This document shows, piece after piece, positions 43,744-54,770 of a stretch of 64,000 bases of DNA. The DNA is taken from positions 3,038,001 through 3,102,000 of the forward strand of contig LUGG01000001.1 of assembly GCA_001683735.1 (NCBI GenBank), in the 5' to 3' direction. Origin of the DNA: Grifola frondosa. Its lineage: Eukaryota; Basidiomycota; Agaricomycetes; Polyporales; Grifolaceae. The notes under the pieces were generated by a model. The model did not search any database and had not been told where the DNA came from. It saw only the letters and a list, made by a program, of their open reading frames with translations. Numbering within the stretch: position 1 is the first letter of the stretch; each line of letters starts with the position of its first letter. The position numbers were made by a program, and so were the translations under genes.

Positions 43744-44697
43744 AGTGATAGTAGGGAAGTAAGTTTTGAAATGAGAATCTGCAGGGATGCAAGTTGCAAA
43801 ATGTTGCAAGCGCGCGCTGCGTTGATCGATCGACAGAATAAAAATATCACATGGTTTTGCTAACATATGATTATACTGAGGATAAATGCACTCATAATTA
43901 ACAGCCAGTGTAAATTCCATGCATTGCACATCTAATGTAATACATGCTCCGTAGCGCTCGGCAACAAAAATCCAGCACCAAAACCACTACGTCTTGCTGT
44001 AAGGCGACGAGCATATATTTAATAAGAATGCTGAGATAACTGTGTAAGAATACTTAAGACTCCACCTCAAGGTGATAGTCTTGCCCGTGAGGGTCTTGAT
44101 GAAGACTTGCATCTTCAAGAGTGGTCGGCGTCAGCAGATTCGAGGGACGAGCTTTGCACAACAAGTACTCACGGTGAGGGAGAATGTGGAGCCTGGGAAA
44201 ATAACTATACAGTCTTTCTCACAGTGTGAGGCTGACTTTTTAGGGCATGCACGACAATTAATGTGATTACGGGGACAGTCGCGCTCACGTGCATGCCGCC
44301 GATGCCGCGCCACAGGCCACCGTATACGCTGGATATTTTCGCTCTCCGATCCCAATTCCGAAGTGACACAGGAATAATACAGTCTGGTTTAAAAATGTAT
44401 ATAAGTTGTTGTTTGATTTGATAACTGCGGAATTTAAGTGTATCCGAAAGCAGCTAGCGAGTGGCCAGATGAGGTCGCGCTGCTCGTGACGGCGTCCACG
44501 ACGCCGGCATGCCTTGCCGTCCATTATGGAATGTTTCGACCTCAGCCCTGTGCATTTCTTTCTGGCATCTTCCTTTGCTCTATCCTGAAAGTCTGGATCT
44601 TGAGTTTCGAGCGGAACAACCTGGAGGTGATTCCCATAGCCGACTCGCTTGCTTCCAGCTTGAACACGCAGTCTACTGAACGTCCTTTGCCGCATCA
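43744..44697. other. intergenic between UTP14 and the Gfd2-like gene
   Basis: About 950 bp between divergent starts. No supported gene; frames at 44072-44266 and 44285-44698 show no recognisable motif. Likely holds both promoters. Confidence 0.45.
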
Positions 44698-46979
44698 ATG
44701 TCTGGCTTTACCTTGGTTGACCCGAAGGGATGGGATTGCGACCTGCAGTCCGTAAGTACTTCAGGCCTTTGTCACGATTAAGGCATGACAGAGTCCTGTT
44801 CATCTCTAGGTATACTCCGCATACATGGGCCATTTTCAGCTCCACAATATACCATGGTATAATTCTACATATCATTTCCCTTACTGCTAATCGTCATGTT
44901 GAATAGGTACGATCGGTCATGGGGCGTATTATTTGAATCATTTGAGGAATTCCTCACTTTTTCGTGGCCGACAATTACTGTCACGGACTGTTGGACTGGC
45001 AAGGCACATATTGTTGTTAGATTATCCTCTATTGGAGCCTTCCTGAAAATGCTCAAGACCAGGTACGCTCATGTTCGCTGTCACTGGGAAATATCCATGA
45101 TCCCGTCGTTCTCTGGATAGCCTTCAGAGTGATAACTTGTCGGCGTGGTCTTTGTGCTCTATAGTTGCTCCGATGTGTCCTTCATTTGTCTATTGAGGGC
45201 ATTGAAAATTCCCCGTCTTTACGGATGATAAGAATTATCGACAGGATGTGCGAAGTGTTCACAATTGATGGCACGCAGACAAATTCTGCGAGAATCGAGC
45301 TGGGTCGGGAGCATGGAATATTGAGCCCAGTACATTTTCTACAGCGGTGTTGATATCTTTTACACATAGGTTCGGCGAGACTCTGCCAATGGTCGACAAC
45401 ATCCTCCGCATTAGCCCGTTCGAGACCTCACAACGACACCTACGAAATATTACCGACTACGCTTCATACAAGAAGATATTTGCCACCCTCCCAGCCGCAG
45501 TTCTATCTGCGCTGAAGATACGAGTCCGAAATGGCGAGCCCAAGGCCATTCGGGAGCTCTGGAGCATGCGAGACAAGACATTTTTGGCTATCGATTTCGA
45601 ATGGTCAGAGCGCAATCAATCCTCCTGTCTAGAGTGGGGTTATGCTGCGGTGCGATGTGGCCATCTGGAAACGTTAGTGTGAACTCTGTAAATTTCGTTT
45701 TGGCACAACACTGAAGCACTCTCATGTGACCCTACAGTGCGGGTGTGTGGCCGCCTGATCCCGAGCCAAATTACAGGTAAGAGATGTGGTACCCGTATTC
45801 TCCACTGTAACCTCATCTTCTCAGGCGAGGTCATTATATTGTATCCGAATATGCCGATAAGATACACAATCGGTATCGGCCAAATTATCCTTGGGCTGTA
45901 TGTTGAGTTGTCTGTCATTAGAAGATTGCCGACGACACTAACACGTTTCTATCCTAGTATGTGGTAGGACGCCTGTTACTGATAGAATTCTGAATCGACC
46001 TAAATCGGTGTCCGGATCTTGACTATTAGTTTGGTGAAAGCCAAGTTATACCAAAGGCGAAATTGTCGACCATGATTGAGGCGATTATCAGGTACTTCTT
46101 CCCGTCAGATCCGTTGCTTTTCCGGTTGTTGATTTTGGTTGCGTTCACAGCAGCCTCATCAGTCCCGATTCAGAGACAGTCGCCAATACTCTTGTACTCG
46201 TGATGCATGGAATCAATGGAGACCTCCGTCGACTGGAGGAAATGAAGATCAGTAGGCTTTCCTTCTCATTTCCAGGTGATGGGTCTTGCTTCATTTCGCC
46301 TTATGTTCCATTTCAAAGAAATTCCACACAACCTGCTTATTATTGACACCGCCACCTTCGAGCGACAGCTCTTCAATACCGGTCAACGAGGCCCGATGCA
46401 AGATCCTTCCGGAAAACCGCGAGAACAGAATTTCATCCTTTCCTTGTCCAACCTGCTCGTCTCTCTCGGCGTCGACGTGCAGCGCATCATGCACAATTCG
46501 GGCAACGACGCGTTCATGACTCTCCTCGCGCTGCATCTCCTCCTCGACCCCGATAATACCAAGATCCCCACTCCAAAATTTGTGAATAACATGTCTGCGC
46601 AGGCGAGGATTCCAAGCCGAAGTCCTTCCGTTGGCCCGTCCGCCGTCTTCATGCCGACGTTGTCCATTGTTCCTTCCCCAGTGGTTCCCCTCCCATGGGA
46701 ATTATGCCTGCTGGCACGACGAGCTTGCATCCTGGGATGACGCCTGACGGATATATGGAGCAAATTTCAGGCAGACCGGCCAGCTACCTTGCTACTCAGC
46801 GCTCCATCAGTGACTTTGGTCCACATAAATTTGGGGCCCTACTTCCTCAGGATGGGAGGGGTAGGTCCGGGTCGAGGTTGAGGGTGAGTTCGATGAATGA
46901 TGTGAACGAGGTACGGGAGCGTCTGGCTGCGGTGAATCTTAAGCAGAGCACGTTGAACCCCACTCCGAATTCTCGCTAG
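44698..46979 (+). CDS. Gfd2/YDR514C-like DEDDh exonuclease-fold protein
   Basis: ATG 44698 (MSGFTLVDPKGWDCDLQS), exon 2 from 44810, exon 3 after GAATAG near 44906, and several more introns of 50-90 bp; stop 46979. The N-terminal part is unrecognised (SVYSAYMGHFQLHNIPW, SFEEFLTFSWPTITV). The nuclease core has exo I FLAIDFEW (Asp, Glu), exo II VMHGINGDLRRLEEM (Asp) and exo III HNSGNDAFMTLLAL (His-x4-Asp). These are all four DEDDh residues. The Pro/Ser-rich tail ends LNPTPNSR. The layout resembles yeast Gfd2/YDR514C, linked to mRNA export. One base is missing in the CCCC run at 46676-46679. RNA or DNA 3'-5' exonuclease activity is expected from the intact residues but not shown. Confidence 0.82.
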
Positions 46980-47218
46980 TGGGGCATAGATTAATGAGTT
47001 TTGGACTTTCATTGATGGTCGTCTGACCAAATTGCAGATACATGAACTTTTAGTATGTGCTGTAGCTTTTTTTGCTTGGACGCTTATATTGGACTACAGT
47101 GGCTTTAATGTGATTTGCCGTAGATTCATCGCTTAAACTCAATGTTGCTTTCTTCACTTCCATACCGCGGGCGCAATCAAGGGAAAATGATCCGAGTTAC
47201 CCATTAAATATATAGACT

Positions 47219-49125
47219 CTATACAACGGTATAATTGTCGACGGTCACAGTAGCATCTTCGGAGAACACGACCTCTTCCCCGTTGTCAACGCGCGTGACC
47301 GAAGCCAGGCGCACGCCAGCCACGCTGCCCTGGCCGACAAAGGCAACTTGGACAGGGAAGAACGCCCCGGGGTCGTCCCCTCCAACAGTGAATTCAAGAG
47401 AGCCGGACCGTTCTTCGGCGTTTACCAGAGGGATGCTCCAGTCAAGTGAATGGCTCGAGGAATTAAGGGCCCAGTCACCGGTGTGGGAGGGCGACACGGT
47501 GGGGTAGGAGCCGTCGCTGAATGGTGCAGGTTAGTCAGGGGATCACGGCTCGAGTAATCTGTACGTACGGCAAGGGGATCGAGATGACCACGTCGTGTAA
47601 GCTGACACCCTCGTTTTCGAGTTCGTATTCGATGTTCACGTCGCACGTCCCATCGTTCGATGGGGTGGGCCAGCAGTTGACTAAGAGAACCGTCGTTAAT
47701 CTATATCGCCCTCTATCCCGACCGAACAGACTTACTCGATAAAGGAACATAGGTCTCGTTCCTTGCCAGAGTACCTCCATTTCAGCACTGCGAGCGCCTG
47801 ATCTACGGGAAGCTGCGCGAAGGATCCTTCAGAGCAACGACACGCTCTCTATTCGCAATAAACTTCCCAACATTGGGGTGTTGCTTGAATTGCAATTCTG
47901 GGCCATAGTTATTAGACGCCGGTGCCAAAGCCAGCTTAATGCGAGCCAAAGAAGGGTCGGAGATATGCAGATTCATATCGCCTTTGAGCTCCAGGTTGTT
48001 GAGGCCGCCTTCTCGCACGAGTTCCATGTTGATGTTCTCTCTGATCACAACGTGCACGCTAGGAACAATTCATCAGCGAAAACAAGCGACCAATCCATGA
48101 TGCATTTCACCTTTCAGCTGTAACAGCTGGCACACTGCCCCTCTCACTCTTGGCTGCAAGAGGTTCAGGGTTGTTCGGAATAGATGGGGTGGTCGGAACG
48201 GACATATCCTCAGAGAGTAGCGCCTCGCCTCCCAGAGCATCCAGAAGCTCTGACTGTTTCGTCTTTTTGCTTCCAAGCTTCATGCCACTGCCCTTGAACG
48301 CAGGCGCGCGTAAGGACGATGGTGCAGGAGACGCCTGCCGCACAGGCACAGGAGGTGCGTCGAAGCGAGTGGAAACAGGGGAGTATCCAGATATACCCCA
48401 CCAAGGTAGCTGCCTCCAGAGGGACCGCCCGCCGCAGCACGTCGCTGCTGCTCCCGGCGCTGCATCTCGAGCTGCTTGGCCCGGCGTTTGAGCTCCTCCT
48501 TCGCTTCTGCCTCTTTGTTCTGTTCAAAATTGATTTATGACTGCACACGAGGGGTCAAGAACATGGGACGCACTCTGGCGATGATCTCCTGGATCTTCTC
48601 TTCATGACTCTCCATCTCGAGCACGTTCCGCACCTGCATGAGATTGACCTGCTCGCGATACCCCAAGCTCACGATCTCGTCGAACGCCCCGAGCAACTCA
48701 AACGCATTCTTGAGGATCTCGCGCTGCTCCGCGCTTCGGCACATATCCGACACGACGCGTGCGAATAGGTGCAGCGTCTCGATGTCCTGCAGGATGTTCG
48801 ACGCCTTGTTGGTAATGAGCAAGATGTAGAGGTCTTCGAGTGGTTGGTAGACGTAGCGCACGTCCGCGGTCTCGACCGACGTGTGTTGTGTATTGGTCGG
48901 GATCAGTTTTGGGAAGGAGGCGAGGAGAGACTCAATCCGCGCCCTTGACATATCACGGAATTGGCGTGAGATGACGGCTATATGAGTCCTGGTTACTCTA
49001 AGACACAAATAATGCAAAGAATTGAGCCAACCTTTTCCACCTTTGGTGCATATTGAAGCTGCGAGGACCACCTTAGCAGCGTTGTAAGAACGATGACGCA
49101 CAGTGATGACTGTGATACGTACCAT
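47219..49125 (-). CDS. RET2: coatomer delta subunit (delta-COP)
   Basis: The first coding exon appears to be ATG alone (49125..49123). It is followed by a 51-bp intron (49072..49122), then VVLAASICTKGGK, a second intron, and AVISRQFRDMSRARIESLL. Further features are FPKLIPTNTQHTSVETADVRYVYQPLEDLYILLITNKASNI, the longin-like N-domain, and a charged linker. The mu-homology domain (RENINMELVREGGLNNLEL through LKWRYSGK, then WPTPSNDGTCDVNIEYEL) ends DNYTVV at 47219. It is a subunit of COPI vesicle coats in Golgi-ER traffic. Frame corrections are needed at 48396-48399 (CCCC) and near 47757-47766. The first intron is in frame with no stop, so an unspliced start (MVRITVITV) is formally open, but delta-COPs begin MV(V/L)LAA. 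Confidence 0.93.
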
Positions 49126-49429
49126 GGTGACTACAGTATTGGTACCCGACCACTAGCAAGTTAATGTTTCAAGTTGCGCAGGACAAATGAAGTGCCAGGA
49201 AATGAAAGTGCAATGTTCTGTAGCAGTCAGTTGACATTCAAGTCCGGAGAACGCGACGTGTCCGCGAGCGCTTAGCGATTTCCCCACAGAACTATCACAC
49301 GCAGCTGAACTTCAAGTTTCATATTCGGGAAAAAAAAATACACAATCGAAAGATGTACACAAAGGCTACATTTCGACAATGGCCGTGGCCTCTCAGATGA
49401 TATACCATAGTGATTTGATCATCATACCC

Positions 49430-51322
49430 TCAGAGCCTCCCTAACTTGTCTAGCCCCGGTCTGCCCCAGGTTGTCTACAAATGCGAACGAGTTACTCTGC
49501 TGATCCACTCTCACGAATGGACATGGATACCACGCACCTGAGGCTTCGGCTTGTTGTCCAAGATTTTGTCGATGTTCTCCAGGACCGCCGGCGTCAGCTT
49601 CGGAATGACATCGAGCGCCTTCAAATTTTCTATAAGCTGCCAGGGCTTCGATGCGCCAAGGATGACCGTGCTCGTGTTAGGATTCACGGCGAGCCATGCC
49701 AGCGCAAGCTGAGAAACGGAGCAGCCCAATTCTAAATTTTCCGTCATAGATACCCTGAGCGTATCGCATGTGACCACTTCGGATTGTACTCACCTTTCTG
49801 AGCGAATTCCGTCAACGCCTTTACTTTCTCGATCCTTCTCTTGCCCTCATCACTGTGCAGCACCTCCAGGGTGTCCTTAAAGAAATCCTTGTGGGTGTCC
49901 AACCTAGACCCTGCGGGGATGCCCTCGTTGTACTGTCAGAAAGACTCGAGTTAATACAATAGTTCGTTCCCGGATTAAATGGGGGCAGGGTGACGCTGTA
50001 CCTTTCCGGTCAGCAAGCCGCAGGCCAGGGGAGAGTAATCAGTCGTGCCCAGTGAATAGTGCTTGTATAGAGGCCTGCGAATGGGTAGCCGTTTCAGTCT
50101 ATGCCCGCACTAGACGAATAAGTCAACAATCTACTCACGCATATTCCTTCTCGGCACGTTCACGGTTGAGCATGCTGCACAGCTCGAACGTAAGCAAGAC
50201 AAAATAGCATGATCATGCATGTATCAGAACGCACTGATGTTCGCACTGCTCAGCGATTGGCCCAGCCAAATGCAGCTTCGTGGCCATGTCTGAATGGACG
50301 GGCTTAGTACACGAGGGAGAACCAGCTGTTGCTCATCGAACTGACGGTGTGCTTCCTCAATTTGCTGAGCAGACCACTCCGATGTGGCCCAATAGAAAGC
50401 CTGACAATATGCCAGCGAGATTCAGTAACGCCGTCCCAGCGCAAGAGACACGACACGCACCCAGCCTTGATCAATCACGAAGTTAAAGGCGCGTACGACT
50501 TCTTCCATGGGCACTGCGCAAGGGGGACGTGAGTTCACAGAACGCTTTCGGCAGGTCAATCGTAACACCGCCGCGCACCTGTGGGGTCGGGACGATGTGC
50601 AAAAATCACGTCAACGTAGTCCATCTGGAGGCGCTCCAGGCACTTCTTCGTGCCTTCGACGACACTGCGCGCAGTAAATTTTAACTTTCTTTAACATGGG
50701 ACAGAGCAGGTGCTGAACATACTGCTTCCTTGACAGACCCATATCGTTGGGCCCGCTGCCGCCCCAGAAAAGCTTCGTCGTAATCACCAAATCTGATCTT
50801 CGCAGACCAAGTTCCTTAATGACTCGACCCCTGTGCTACCATATCAGTATCACTTGTCATGCCAAACAACTTCCGTGCGCGAAGGCTGTCATGCTCACAA
50901 CTCAATTTCGGCATTTCCATCAGCATAGCCCTCGGCGGTATCGAACCTAATAGCATATATCAGCAGGATGAATTTCGGGCGCATGTCTGAAGAGATTCAA
51001 TACATGTTGATCCCATGTTCGAAAGCGGTCTTGATGAGTTCCTATATTTGTCCGAGCGAATGAATTCATGTCGGATGCGACTGGCCGCATTGCCAGGTAC
51101 AGACAGATGTTTTCTACGAACCTTAACAGGGTCCCCAACGACGGTCTCACCAAGGGTGAGCCCTGTAGAAGCCATTCTTCAGCTCAGACATGAGATGGAA
51201 GCGAAGAAGACCGTTGCTTGGTGCTGAGAACTCACATCCTCCGAAGGAGAAGAGAGGAATTCGCAGACCACTAGAGCCCATCCGCCTGAAAGGCATGCCC
51301 TTGGCATCGTACTCGGCAGACA
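49430..51322 (-). CDS. aldo-keto reductase, Kv-beta-like
   Basis: ATG 51322 ([21 protein letters not shown]) to TGA 49430, about nine exons. Order: [47 protein letters not shown] (Asp and Tyr of the tetrad), [12 protein letters not shown] (Lys), [27 protein letters not shown] (His), [15 protein letters not shown], then [22 protein letters not shown] near the C-terminus. Thus the Asp-Tyr-Lys-His catalytic set is complete. The WGG and HRPD motifs fit the voltage-gated K-channel beta-like branch of NADPH aldo-keto reductases, which act on aldehydes. Substrate cannot be told. The last exon is small (phase 0 assumed). Tandem, same strand as and 305 bp from RET2. Confidence 0.9.
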
Positions 51323-52439
51323 TGGTTGGATTTTGACGGTAGTATTGCGCTGGGATGGATGGCTGCTAAGAATCCCACGAGAAGTTATTTCCCCTGATGA
51401 CGGCGAGCTTTTATACTCGTGCGAGACGTCACTGCCACGGCGGACCGAGGCTCGCTGGCTCAGTCAGCAGCCATATGGCCGTGGAATTGCTCAAGGTCGG
51501 CTCTGCCATTGTCAACCATGGTGCATGAGAAGCTGGGCGTCTCGTAATCGTTTCTCCGAGACATTTACCAGAATATTGCGAAAAAGTGCACCAACAAGAA
51601 CACAGGCTGAGGCTGGGTCAGTTGGCGCAGTCATGATAATGATCTGCCACACGGCGTTCCATATTAGGCAAGTCAAGTAGTTCGTGAGCTGTGGACCCTC
51701 CACCTCCACGGTAGAAAGGCTGCTGATGACGACTCGGCGTGACGTTTTTAATATGTTCTTGGATGTCCGCACACAATTCAAATCACAATAGCCATACTGA
51801 TATTTTTGTAACAAGACATTTGCTCACCATCTATGATCACGCGGTCGGTAACTATTCTTAAGAGATCATTTGATCAGTACTGGGTCGCTATTCCTACTAT
51901 CGAGCTACTCGATATCAAGTTGACACCAGCTCCATCTTCTACATCCGCGCTTGCTCCGACATAGTGCTAGAATCATCCTGCTCGAGTTCTCGAAGCCTGA
52001 AATGCGAACTCTGGTTGCTTTCTATAGTCATATTTATCCTGTTCGGGTGGTGCAATCTCATGCCGCCGTACTTTATATAGCATAAGTGGAGTCCCAGTCC
52101 ACCTGTGTCAGCGACAAAGCAAGGTATTTTTGGATTCTCTCGGGTGAGGTTGTGCCGCAGTCTTAAGGGCTTGGAAACAAAGTCTCGGAGACCAGTCGAA
52201 ACGCACGAAAAAGTAATCCCAATCGAGGTGGAATAATTTACAAATCCGTACGAGAGAATGCACACGGCGTATATAAGCCATGGATGCAAAAGTTGTGAAT
52301 GCAAAGGAAACACGAAAGAGGCGGAGTTGCCACAAAACATAACGTGGGAAAAGCAACTGCCGAATATGGTCGGCATGCTCCAAATCCTCGTCTGCAGCAG
52401 CGACCTGAACCACGAGTTGTTTCTCCTAGCCTTGCGAAT
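51323..52439. other. intergenic, 1.1 kb
   Basis: Divergent promoter region between the aldo-keto reductase and the fasciclin gene. Several short frames, none recognisable. Confidence 0.45.
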
Positions 52440-53229
52440 ATGCGGTTCCAACTATTATCCCTTCTCATTCTCCCATTCCTCGCGACAGCTTCTAGCGACG
52501 AACAAATGGTATTTCCACCGCCACTTGGATCAGGGGCTCCATTCACCCGTTCCAAACCCACCCTTGCGGACCTGCTCACCATCGAGTCTTCCGTCTCCAT
52601 CTTCTACTCCTACGCACGCGAGACTGAAATCAGCCGGCTTTTTGATGACGTGAACGCCCGAAGTACGCTCCTCGTGCCCACCAACAGAGCGGTAATGGCC
52701 CTGGCGCGCAAACCGTGAGTACACCTCCATTCACCTGTCGCCACTGCTGCTAGAGCGCTGGGCATCGCGATGTACATCTAGGCATCAGGACCCGGCTCCG
52801 GTGGATGAAGGGGTTATTATATCCGAGGAAGAGTTCGACGCGCGGTCTAAGAAGAACGTCGAGCGGTGGGTGTCGGCCCACATCATCCCGGTGAGCGTGA
52901 CGATTCACGTCTGTCCCGTTGGAGCCTCGACAGTTGTGCTGAGCTTGGCTGTGTATGTCAGCGGTCCCCCATTTCCCTCGAGTCTTCGAGTGAATACGAG
53001 ACGCTTCTGGAGGGGAAGAACGTTAGCTTTAAGCAGGTAAACGGTGACACGAGTGCGCCGGCGTGGAGCCGTGTACGGTTGAATGATGATATCCGCTTGA
53101 CTGCGATGAAAGAGTGTGTGCGACATCGTTCATTTGCATCTATCCAACATTGCATCACTGACGAGGTCTTCCGTGCAGGCATCCAACGGCGTGATGTATA
53201 TCATTGATGGCACAGTCAAGACTGATTAA
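52440..53229 (+). CDS. secreted fasciclin (FAS1) domain protein
   Basis: ATG 52440 with exons 52440..52714, 52782..52890, 52962..about 53118 and about 53179..53229. The signal peptide is MRFQLLSLLILPFLATASS. The mature part has KPTLADLLTIESSVSIFYSYARE (FAS1 H1 region), DVNARSTLLVPTNRAVMALARKP (the TxxxPTN-like motif), and SAHIIP. It continues with YETLLEGKNVSFKQVNGD and a C-terminal NGVMYIIDGTV (H2 YH-type strand). It is a single FAS1 domain of about 190 residues. Such proteins mediate adhesion at the cell surface or in the vacuole. No GPI-type tail is seen. Donor GTGCGA of the last intron is weak. Confidence 0.83.
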
Positions 53230-53351
53230 TGGCTATCGATTTTGTTTCTTTTTGACGTGTAACGAGCTGTATCTTCTCTAGTGTATCAAGTGCTTCTATA
53301 TGCCTGCCGAATGAACTGATCCTATGCCGATGTGCCGCGACTGAATGCAAG

Positions 53352-53890
53352 ATGGTCGCCCCTCTCAGCTGCAAGGAACAGAGGCTCATCGCCCGCGGAG
53401 TGCCTTCCATGCCGAGGCAGTTTTTTCAGTATGTTTCTAGACACTGATGACTTGCAGGCTAACGCCTGTTCCACAGGTAGCCAACGGGCAGCTGTGGCAA
53501 GATCTTGATAGAGCGGTTGACGCTTACCACGATTGCATTGAGTTCACACTCGACGCCCAGTGGAAGGCGTGCTCAAGCGCCAAGCCTAAGCTAAGTTCAG
53601 AGGCCAAGATTGCAGGCGAAGAATGGCGCATACCGCCGGCTTCGTATCATCAGCGTGCATGCGATCATATCTATTTCACTGGCCTCACTTTTCTGCCACA
53701 GTCAGCCGCTCGAAATATCAATCTATCGGGCGGAAGTGCAATGTGGCCGACGACACACCGGTCGTCAGATCGCGCCACTGTTCCCAAACGCATACGTACG
53801 GGTACATACACACTACGGGAACCCGACGATGGGGCGATCTCAATTTTAGGCTTGTATCAGGCAAACTCGAAAAACAGCGACCGGGATTGA
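53352..53890 (+). CDS. small hypothetical protein, two or more exons
   Basis: ATG 53352 (MVAPLSCKEQRLIARGVPSM) with exon 1 ending about 53429 (GTATGT donor). Exon 2 starts near 53477 (VANGQLWQDLDRAVDAYHDC) and runs open to 53890. The conserved-looking part is VDAYHDCIEFTLDAQWKACS. After about 53650 the reading looks less protein-like, so another intron is likely. No function recognised. It could be a small mitochondrial or cytosolic protein; this is a guess. Confidence 0.4.
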
Positions 53891-54320
53891 ATATTGCATA
53901 CCGGCCCCGCTACGCCGACAACACCGCCGCGCACCTGCGGTGACAAGCACAAACACTGTTTTCTGCATTGGGCTGACGTCACGGCATCGAACCTTCCTTC
54001 CAGTGTGGACACGGTTCCGAATAGTGGTACGACGATCACCGCTTCGCGAGTTCTGCTCGTATGCACGTTTCTGTGAGGACGGATGCCACCACCTGCAAGG
54101 ATCGATACGGCGATGCGTTCCTCGCTGCTTTCCGTCTGCTGTCCGCGGGGCAGCGTGCGCGATGATCCCGTATACATCGGGATGGTGGTGAGCGTACCTT
54201 GATTGTCAAGCGTCTCTGATAGGCCGTGCGCAGATCGTCCAGCACCCGGCACGTCCACAATCTATACGACCCAACTATAGCATCCTATTGAACTTCTCAG
54301 GGCGGGGAAAGATAGGCTTG

Positions 54321-54357
54321 GCGTGCATGCACGCGTCTGTCCCACAGGGACAGGCGT
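54321..54357. repeat. palindrome and adjacent hairpin
   Basis: GCGTGCATGCACGC at 54321-54334 is a perfect 14-bp palindrome. Immediately after, CTGTCCC (54337-54343) pairs with GGGACAG (54347-54353) around a 3-base loop, extended by ACGC/GCGT outside. Confidence 0.8.
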
Positions 54358-54732
54358 CCTTCCGTTGGCACTCAACCCCTCGTTTATGACAGATGGTTCG
54401 TGGGTTGTTGTACAGTGTGGGGCCCGGCCAAATTGCTGGTTCCACCTCGGACGCGCTTCTATCTATCGCGCCACCGTATCCAACCCCGCCCCCAAACTCA
54501 AACGCGGCAAGCGCCCCACGTTTCCAGGATACCGAGTGCGCCCGGCGCTCCGCCGCCAAGAACGGCATCCCAGCTATTATCGTCCGCTGATGGCATGACG
54601 GACGGGGCGCCGACGCAGCTCAGGATGGAATTAAAAGTGCAGACTTGAGAGGCAATCTGCACCCCAAATCTGTGCGCGCGGAATCGGTGCAGGACTCTTC
54701 TGTAGATGCAGATGCGCCACCGAGCATGTGCA

Positions 54733-54770
54733 GCTGCCGTGCGCGGCGCACCCCGTCGGGGTGCGGCAGC
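54733..54770. repeat. strong GC-rich hairpin
   Basis: GCACCCCG at 54748-54755 and CGGGGTGC at 54757-54764 are perfect inverted repeats with a 1-base loop; outer arms GCTGCC (54733-54738) and GGCAGC (54765-54770) extend the stem past a 9-base bulge. Confidence 0.8.
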
